Part shown: positions 1 through 4,039 of the stretch, in pieces
Layout: every line of letters starts with the position of its first letter
Position numbering within the stretch: position 1 is the stretch's first letter
Position numbers and translations under genes: made by a program
Assembly: GCA_031267015.1 (NCBI GenBank)
Contig: JAIRZW010000056.1
Coordinates: 1-11,445, forward strand
Reading direction: 5' to 3'
Length of the DNA stretch: 11,445 bases
DNA from: Heliobacteriaceae bacterium
GTDB taxonomy: Bacteria; Cyanobacteriota; Vampirovibrionia; Gastranaerophilales; Gastranaerophilaceae
The notes under the pieces: generated by a model
Told to the model about the DNA's origin: nothing
Databases searched by the model: none
Seen by the model: only the letters and a program-made list of their open reading frames with translations

Positions 1-237
1 CTTCATTTGGTTTTTGAACGTCTCCCTCTCCCTCTGGGAGAGGGCTGGGGTGAGGGTTGGGTGAGGGTCTTTTATCCACCCGTGCGCAATTTTTCCGTGC
101 TCAAGCTCCGGCTTTGAGAAGATTTTTTTAATAATCTCAAAACTCTTATCGCCCGAAATTCTAAGCACACCGACACCGCCTGTGCCGACAGGCGTAGCGA
201 TTGCGGTTATGGTGTCAAATTCATGCGTAATATTCAT
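1..237 (-). CDS. mnmE: tRNA modification GTPase MnmE, N-terminal part only
   Basis: MnmE works with MnmG to place the (carboxymethyl)aminomethyl group on the wobble uridine of several tRNAs. Only the first 79 codons are present; the rest lies beyond the left edge. The start is the ATG at 237. Residues 8-30 read [20 protein letters not shown] then SGD, the typical beginning of the MnmE N-terminal (folate-binding) domain. The GTPase domain is not in the window. Residues about 57-73 ([15 protein letters not shown] and flanks) do not resemble MnmE; they are the translation of a repeat inserted in frame (22-69). No Shine-Dalgarno sequence precedes the ATG. The upstream minus-strand gene ends in a strong terminator only 16 bp away, so mnmE probably has its own promoter or depends on read-through. 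Identification is firm; whether the full protein is functional cannot be judged here. Confidence 0.9.
   Translation of the reverse strand, partial: MNITHEFDTITAIATPVGTGGVGVLRISGDKSFEIIKKIFSKPELEHGKIAHGWIKDPHPTLTPALSQRERETFKNQMK
22..69. repeat. Palindromic REP-like element inside mnmE
   Basis: Perfect 9-bp arms CCCTCTCCC (24-32) and GGGAGAGGG (36-44) enclose the 3-nt loop TCT. They are followed by two tandem copies of an 11-mer, GGGTGAGGGTT and GGGTGAGGGTC (48-58, 59-69). Its base composition is unlike the AT-rich surroundings. From memory, this family of interspersed palindromes is common in many bacterial genomes and is often mis-seen as [19 protein letters not shown] peptide. Here it stays in frame within mnmE. 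The exact ends are uncertain. Confidence 0.8.
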
Positions 238-243
238 GAAAAT

Positions 244-249
244 ATTATA
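244..249 (-). promoter_or_regulatory. Possible -10 box of mnmE, leaderless
   Basis: On the minus strand a perfect TATAAT ends six bases before the mnmE ATG (237). A transcript from it would start at or next to the A of the start codon, which agrees with the lack of a ribosome binding site. The matching -35 region (about 267-272, CGGGTA) is poor and lies in the terminator stem, so this is tentative. Confidence 0.35.
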
Positions 250-253
250 TAAT

Positions 254-280
254 AAAAAGGCGGGATTACCCGCCCTTATT
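254..280 (-). terminator. Rho-independent terminator of the 235-aa gene
   Basis: Read on the minus strand, GGCGGG (274-269), loop TAAT and CCCGCC (264-259) form a GC-rich stem followed by five T (258-254). It begins a few bases after the stop codon at 281-283. It separates this transcription unit from mnmE. Confidence 0.85.
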
Positions 281-988
281 TTAAACAAATAGACTTAAAC
301 CCGAAAGCCCCGTACCTGCTGCTGCTGCCCAAGGGTTTCCGGCTGCCATGAGGCTTTGCGCAAGGTTGCTGTACAATGCGCTTGTGTTAAACCCGTTGCC
401 TGTGTTGTATTTTGCGGCGTTCATGGCATAAGTATTTCCGAGCGTGCTGTTCTGACCGGCCATGCCCAGATATCCCGCAATCCTCGCATCAATACTGTTC
501 TGGATACCGTTCATGAATGACAAATAATCATACCTTCTTGCAAGCTCCTGATTATAAAGGTCGCTTTGTTTAGCCAAAATATCCTGTGCCAGAGAACTCA
601 TTGAATCCGCTCTGTTACCTTCGATTTTGTTTAAATTATCCATAAACACGGAGTTGTCAAAGTTGCCGAAACGAGAAGCCACATCAGTTTTCAGACTATC
701 AAGCATTGGTGTATACATATTGCTAATCAGGTTTAAGCCTTTGCCTGTATACGCATTAAGCTCGTCGCTCATTTGTTTTTGGGTTTCCTCGGAAAACACA
801 TTTACATATGGCAGGTTTTCTAAAAACGAATTTTGCGCATAACTGTAAATCTGTTTTTCCAAATCAGACATATTGTAGTTGGAGTAGACATTATTTCCTG
901 ATTTGTAAGTGTTTGCGACATTTTGGCCGTTCACGTCAACATTTCCGCCCGAGAAGCTTGGGGCGCTGTTATTACTGGTTTTTCCCAT
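281..988 (-). CDS. Unrecognised 235-aa protein, possibly virion-like
   Basis: I do not recognise this protein. The start at 988 is supported by a Shine-Dalgarno AAAGGA seven bases upstream and by a good promoter further up (1050-1079). There is no signal peptide at the N-terminus. The first 40 residues are rich in Asn, Ser and Gly (for example [16 protein letters not shown]) and look disordered. The middle (about 40-165) is predicted mostly helical with many polar residues. The C-terminus (about 165-235) is Gly/Ala/Asn rich, ending [21 protein letters not shown] with a small hydrophobic stretch. This composition, a polar linker, helices and a Gly/Ala/Asn-rich tail, recalls small structural or ejection proteins of tailed phages, but that is an impression only. 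It forms a single-gene transcription unit with its own terminator and diverges from the metallopeptidase gene. Confidence 0.75.
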   Translation of the reverse strand: MGKTSNNSAPSFSGGNVDVNGQNVANTYKSGNNVYSNYNMSDLEKQIYSYAQNSFLENLPYVNVFSEETQKQMSDELNAYTGKGLNLISNMYTPMLDSLKTDVASRFGNFDNSVFMDNLNKIEGNRADSMSSLAQDILAKQSDLYNQELARRYDYLSFMNGIQNSIDARIAGYLGMAGQNSTLGNTYAMNAAKYNTGNGFNTSALYSNLAQSLMAAGNPWAAAAGTGLSGLSLFV

Positions 989-1049
989 AATTGTTCCTTT
1001 CTATGGTCTTGGACGCGGAACAAAATTTAATAAAGGCGTTAATAAATCT

Positions 1050-1079
1050 ATTATACCACGTGTTGCGAAAATCCGTCAA
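1050..1079 (-). promoter_or_regulatory. Promoter of the 235-aa gene
   Basis: On the minus strand TTGACG (1079-1074) and TATAAT (1055-1050) are 18 bp apart, a near-consensus sigma70-type promoter. The start would be near 1043, giving a leader of about 55 nt before the ATG at 988. It overlaps the proposed divergent promoter at 1063-1091. Confidence 0.7.
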
Positions 1080-1091
1080 TCAATATATGAT
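1063..1091 (+). promoter_or_regulatory. Possible promoter of the metallopeptidase gene
   Basis: TTGCGA (1063-1068) and TATGAT (1086-1091) are exactly 17 bp apart. The predicted start falls at about 1098, the A of the ATG, so the mRNA would be leaderless. No Shine-Dalgarno is present upstream of that ATG, which agrees. Both hexamers are imperfect. Confidence 0.45.
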
Positions 1092-1097
1092 GTTAAC

Positions 1098-1877
1098 ATG
1101 AACAAATACGAGTTGATAAAGTTTTTTAAATCTTTGGGGATTACGGTTCACACAACAACCAAAGCCCGCGGACACCACGGGTTTTATCTGAAAAACCGGA
1201 TTGATATTTCAAAAAATATTCCGGAACACCGTGTTGTGCCGACGCTTTTGCATGAGTTTGCACACTATATCCACTCAAAAATCGGCATTGATACAGACTT
1301 GAAAGTGCTTTTTAAATCAGACAACCCTGTTATTGAAGAAGAATTGCTTCGTGTAACGAATTTTGTGGATGAAAATTCTTTGTGTGTGAGGCTTCACGAA
1401 CACAAATCACGTGTAAAAGAAAAGATTAAAGGATTTGAAAAGGTTATAAAGCAGGACTATCCGGCGTTTAAGCGCTCAAAAAAATTTAAGGAGTTTGATA
1501 AATATATTAAGGGTTCTGATGCAAAATATCTTTTGAAATACGACCGTGTAAAGGTCTTAAACGGTTTTTTCAGGCGCAAAGCGCAAATTTATACGATTGA
1601 CAGCATTGAACATAATTTTCCTGAAATGCCCCGTGCATTTGCAGCGTACCTGCGGTTAAAATCAGGTCAGCGCAAGCAATCGCGGATTTGTGCGCGGATT
1701 AACCGTTACCAAAAGTATTATAAGAAGCCGACAGAGCTTTTTGCGCGGCTGGTCGAGGGGCTTTATTCGGATAAAGAACAGGTTTGCGCGCTTGCGCCTT
1801 ATAGCACACAGCGGTTTTATGAACTTCTTGACGAAGGCTATTACACAGACCTCAAAACAGCTCTTGACAAACTTTAA
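1098..1877 (+). CDS. HExxH zinc metallopeptidase-like protein
   Basis: This 259-aa protein has the zinc-binding motif HEFAH at residues 52-56 within TLLHEFAHYIHSKIG, as in gluzincin-type peptidases such as the IrrE/ImmA and ArdC-like groups. A conserved-looking block near the C-terminus, KKPTELFARLVEGLY (residues 209-223), offers glutamates that could be the third zinc ligand. It resembles the E-x-FAR-x-x-E motif I recall from phage and plasmid polyvalent-protein domains. The middle (100-160) is very Lys/Arg rich. The substrate is unknown. The open frame extends upstream to 909, but that part lies over the promoter and antisense to the neighbouring gene, so I chose the ATG at 1098. No signal peptide is seen, so it is likely cytoplasmic. 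A linked toxin or regulator, as with ImmA, is not seen. The stop at 1875-1877 overlaps the promoter of the next gene. Confidence 0.75.
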   Translation: MNKYELIKFFKSLGITVHTTTKARGHHGFYLKNRIDISKNIPEHRVVPTLLHEFAHYIHSKIGIDTDLKVLFKSDNPVIEEELLRVTNFVDENSLCVRLHEHKSRVKEKIKGFEKVIKQDYPAFKRSKKFKEFDKYIKGSDAKYLLKYDRVKVLNGFFRRKAQIYTIDSIEHNFPEMPRAFAAYLRLKSGQRKQSRICARINRYQKYYKKPTELFARLVEGLYSDKEQVCALAPYSTQRFYELLDEGYYTDLKTALDKL

Positions 1878-1892
1878 GATTTCTTATACAAT
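1864..1892 (+). promoter_or_regulatory. Promoter of the pilin-like gene
   Basis: A consensus TTGACA (1864-1869) lies 17 bp from TACAAT (1887-1892). The -35 box is inside the last codons of the metallopeptidase gene. The start would be near 1899, about 29 nt before the pilin ATG, with AAAGGA (1917-1922) as ribosome binding site. Confidence 0.75.
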
Positions 1893-1901
1893 CACTTGTA
1901 G

Positions 1902-1914
1902 TTACATTCTGTAA
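1902..1914. promoter_or_regulatory. Small inverted repeat just after the pilin start site
   Basis: TTACA (1902-1906), spacer TTC and TGTAA (1910-1914) form a 13-bp inverted repeat at about +4 to +16 of the predicted transcript. It could be an operator, but in AT-rich DNA such a repeat may also be chance. Confidence 0.3.
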
Positions 1915-1927
1915 TGAAAGGAATTGT

Positions 1928-2617
1928 ATGAAAAAGAAAGCGTTTACACTGGCTGAGGTATTAATAACATTAGGAATAATAGGCGTTGTGGCAGCGCTAA
2001 CCATACCTTCGTTAATTGCTAAACACAAAGAAAAAGAAACAGTCTCAAAGCTGAAAAATATTTTTTCAACATTATCAAACGCGTATACACTTATCTTGAA
2101 CGAGCACGATTCTCCCGAGAAATGGTGATTTCCTGATATTCCAGGCGGACATTTGGGAGATAACAGCTTTGAGGGAACTTCAATAATACGCGAAAAATTT
2201 ATCCCGTATCTTAAAGTTTCTAAATTATGTGAAACATCAAATTGCAGTGATACCGGCACGCCAACCGCCGGTATTATCTTGAGCAATGGTAGTGTAATAA
2301 CCTTTCAACGGCGTATTAACAGCGCAGGTTGTACACACACCCGTTTGATTGCGGGAACATCTGTACCTATATGCGCCGTTATAAACGTTAATACAAACGG
2401 ATTCAAACCGCCTAATAAAAGCGGTGAGGATATATTTCAATTTTGGATGACGCCAAATTCCATAATCCCGACAGGTCTGCAAGGCGACAGTGAATTTGAC
2501 TATTGCAAACGCGGCATTGACGGTTATGGCTGTGCGGCCTGGGTAATCTACAACGAAAACATGGACTACCTGCATTGCAATGACTTGAGTTGGGAAGGAA
2601 AAACAAAGTGTAATTAA
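1928..2617 (+). pseudogene. Type IV pilin/pseudopilin-like gene split by one in-frame TGA
   Basis: The first 66 residues begin KKKAFTLAEVLITLGIIGVV, a class III signal peptide. The prepilin peptidase would cut before Phe, the +5 Glu is present, and a hydrophobic helix follows. This is the mark of type IV pilins and type II secretion pseudopilins. A TGA (2126-2128) stops translation right after EKW. The same frame then stays open for 162 codons to TAA at 2615-2617, with paired cysteines and an ending (YGCAAWVIYNENMDYLHCND, then SWEGKTKCN) that I recall from pilin-like proteins of this lineage. Read through, the product would be 229 aa. A point mutation TGG to TGA is the simplest cause. TGA serves as a normal stop elsewhere in the window (PC4 gene, 335-aa gene). 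A 66-aa truncated product may still be made. Promoter and ribosome binding site are intact, which suggests a recent lesion or a sequencing error. Confidence 0.8.
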
Positions 2618-2627
2618 TAAATAACGG

Positions 2628-2673
2628 TAGAAAACTATGTAGAAAACTCATGAGTTTTCTACATAGTTTTCTA
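2628..2673. repeat. Perfect 46-nt palindrome
   Basis: The sequence is identical to its own reverse complement from 2628 to 2673, centred on CATG (2649-2652). Each arm contains two GTAGAAAAC-type units, so it consists of nested DnaA-box-like motifs. It begins 11 bp after the end of the pilin-like frame. In RNA it would be a 23-bp hairpin, so it may also end transcription towards dnaN, although no clean T-run follows. Confidence 0.9.
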
Positions 2674-2779
2674 TTATTATTAGTTTTGAACAATTTATTA
2701 ATTTTTATTATGAATTTTTCTACAATATTATCTACAACAATAATTCAATAATAATAATAATCTCAACCGGTTTTCTACA
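2638..2779. promoter_or_regulatory. Cluster of five DnaA-box-like 9-mers
   Basis: TTTTCTACA occurs at 2655-2663, 2716-2724 and 2771-2779 on the plus strand and at 2638-2646 on the minus strand. The variant TTATCTACA occurs at 2728-2736 (plus). Degenerate half-copies (TTTTCTACC on minus at 2626-2634, TTTTCTATT at 2667-2675) flank the first pair. The spacing is 12 bp between the starts of the third and fourth sites in coordinate order (2716 and 2728). They could instead be sites for another DNA-binding protein. Confidence 0.7.
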
Positions 2780-2785
2780 AATAAT

Positions 2786-2838
2786 CGCAGCTTATTATTA
2801 TGATTATATATTTATATTATTATATTTATTATATAATA
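2786..2838. other. Possible DNA unwinding element with DnaA-trio-like triplets
   Basis: After the last box come CGCAGC (2786-2791), then TTA TTA TTA TGA TTA (2792-2806), whose lower strand reads 3'-AAT repeats as expected for DnaA-trios. The tract 2803-2838 has only A and T. A run of five AAT (2747-2761) lies on the other side of the last box. The order box, GC spacer, triplets, A/T tract matches the basal unwinding layout described in Bacillus subtilis. Confidence 0.6.
2832..2837 (+). promoter_or_regulatory. -10 box of dnaN
   Basis: A perfect TATAAT lies 31 bp before the dnaN ATG; the start would be near 2844, giving a leader of about 25 nt. The -35 region (2809-2814, TATTTA) is poor. The box lies at the edge of the A/T tract, so firing of the origin and dnaN transcription may affect each other. 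Confidence 0.5.
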
Positions 2839-2868
2839 GAATAAGAAAACAAAAAAAGGAGTTGGTAT

Positions 2869-3996
2869 ATGAAATTTATAATCAAAAAAGAAGATTTGTA
2901 TAACGGGATTAAAATAGTCGAGCGTGCAACAAGCGTAAAAGCTTTGCAGCCGGTACTTTTGAACATTCTAATTGAAACAGTGGACAAAGGCACGATAAGA
3001 CTTTGCGCAACCGACCTTGACATGACAGTTGTTTCGCTCGTAAGCGCTCAGGTCGAAGAAGACGGCAAAATAACCCTTCCGTCCAAAACCCTCAACGAAA
3101 TCGTCGGAAAACTTTCGAGCGATAAACTAATTAATTTTGAAATGAGCAACGGCGAAACTCTGGTTAAAATAACCTCCCAAAACTCCAAATTCGACCTCAT
3201 CGGTCTGGATGCAAGCGAATTTCCGCAAGACCTTACTAATGTTAAGCCAAAAGAAGAAGACGGGTTTGAAATAGAACTTAAACCGTTTGTAAAAGCCGTT
3301 CGTCAGGCGGGTTTTGCCGCGGCAGGATACGAAACAAGCAACCTTCTTTCAGGAATCGTGTGCGATATTTCCGGTAATGTTCTTGAAATCGCTTCAACCG
3401 ACGGAAACCGTCTGGCAAGAGTCCGCGAAAAAATCGCTAACAAAGACAATAAAACCAGCCAGCTCATTATCCCGTCCAAAACCCTTAACGAGGTAATAAA
3501 AATGAGTTCGTTCATTGAAGACGAATCAGTAAAAATTTACACTGAAAAATCAAAAATAATAATCAAATCCGAAACAACCACAACGGTTTCGCGTCTTTTA
3601 GAAGGCCAGTTTCCGAAATACAACCAGCTAATCCCTTCCGAAAGCCCGAAAGAAGCTGTTGTAAACGTGTCTAAAATAATTTCCGCGCTTGAGCGTGTGT
3701 CAATTATGGTTAACGAGAAAACAAGCATTGTGAAACTTGAATTTTCAAACAACAGCGTTACGCTGATGGCCGACACGCCGGATTCCGGCAAATCCGAGGA
3801 AAACCTTGACATAGACTACACAAGCGAGGATTTGACAATCGCGTTCAATTACAAATATCTTCTTGAAGCGCTAAAAAATATCGACAGCGAAGAAGTCAAA
3901 ATAGGCTTAAACACATCGCTTTCAGCGACTGTTTTAAGGCCGAACAACGACGAAGACTTTGTGTGTTTAATAATGCCTGTTCAAATAAGAGCCTAA
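2869..3996 (+). CDS. dnaN: DNA polymerase III beta subunit (sliding clamp)
   Basis: The 375-aa product has the usual length of bacterial beta clamps. It begins MKFIIKKEDLYNGIKIVERA, continues with LQPVLLNILIET and CATDLDMTVV, has the conserved NGETLVKITSQNSKFDLIGL segment and EFP, and ends with VCLIMPVQIRA, the typical last strand (…MP-x-R). Three similar clamp domains of about 120 residues are expected; the dimer encircles DNA and tethers the replicative polymerase and other partners. The ATG at 2869 has AGGAG (2857-2861) at good spacing. It lies just downstream of the candidate origin and points away from it. It faces priA convergently; the 43-bp gap between them is nearly filled by a palindromic repeat that may act as terminator for one or both genes. 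Confidence 0.97.
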   Translation: MKFIIKKEDLYNGIKIVERATSVKALQPVLLNILIETVDKGTIRLCATDLDMTVVSLVSAQVEEDGKITLPSKTLNEIVGKLSSDKLINFEMSNGETLVKITSQNSKFDLIGLDASEFPQDLTNVKPKEEDGFEIELKPFVKAVRQAGFAAAGYETSNLLSGIVCDISGNVLEIASTDGNRLARVREKIANKDNKTSQLIIPSKTLNEVIKMSSFIEDESVKIYTEKSKIIIKSETTTTVSRLLEGQFPKYNQLIPSESPKEAVVNVSKIISALERVSIMVNEKTSIVKLEFSNNSVTLMADTPDSGKSEENLDIDYTSEDLTIAFNYKYLLEALKNIDSEEVKIGLNTSLSATVLRPNNDEDFVCLIMPVQIRA

Positions 3997-4000
3997 TTTG

Positions 4001-4036
4001 CGTCATTCTGAGGGTGAAACCCGAAGAATCCCATTG
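4001..4036. repeat. Palindromic repeat in the dnaN-priA junction
   Basis: ATTCT (4005-4009), GA, GGGT (4012-4015), loop GAA, ACCC (4019-4022), GA and AGAAT (4025-4029) form a hairpin with a tandem G-A mismatch in the middle. The sequence CGTCATTCTGAGG…CGAAGAATCCC resembles a widely spread interspersed repeat (GTCATTCTGAG…GAAGAATCT) that I recall from many genomes. Lying between convergent genes, it may serve as a two-way terminator. Confidence 0.65.
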
Positions 4037-4039
4037 ACT

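Larger units (their letters stand above)
2626..2838. other. oriC: Candidate chromosomal replication origin (oriC)
   Basis: This non-coding stretch upstream of dnaN combines five 9-mers TT(T/A)TCTACA, each one mismatch from the DnaA-box consensus TTWTNCACA, a 46-nt palindrome, a GC-containing spacer, TTA triplets and a 36-bp pure A/T tract. In Cyanobacteria the origin lies next to dnaN rather than dnaA, and their box is close to TTTTCCACA. In many bacteria mnmE also lies near the origin; here mnmE (minus) and dnaN (plus) both point away from this site. No dnaA gene is in the window. The assignment is inference from layout and would need genome-wide skew to prove. Confidence 0.7.

Noticed and set aside
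909..1097. N-terminal extension of the metallopeptidase frame up to 909
   Set aside because: It runs antisense through the 5' end of the 235-aa gene and its promoter; the codons there show no domain, and the conserved-looking protein begins at the ATG at 1098.
2126..2170. TGA in the pilin-like gene as selenocysteine or as Trp in a changed genetic code
   Set aside because: The only small hairpin after it (CCTG/CAGG) does not look like a bacterial SECIS. TGA ends the PC4 gene and the 335-aa gene in normal fashion, so the standard code is in use.
2153..2617. Separate gene starting with TTG at 2153
   Set aside because: It has no ribosome binding site and is the in-frame continuation of the pilin-like gene after a single TGA.
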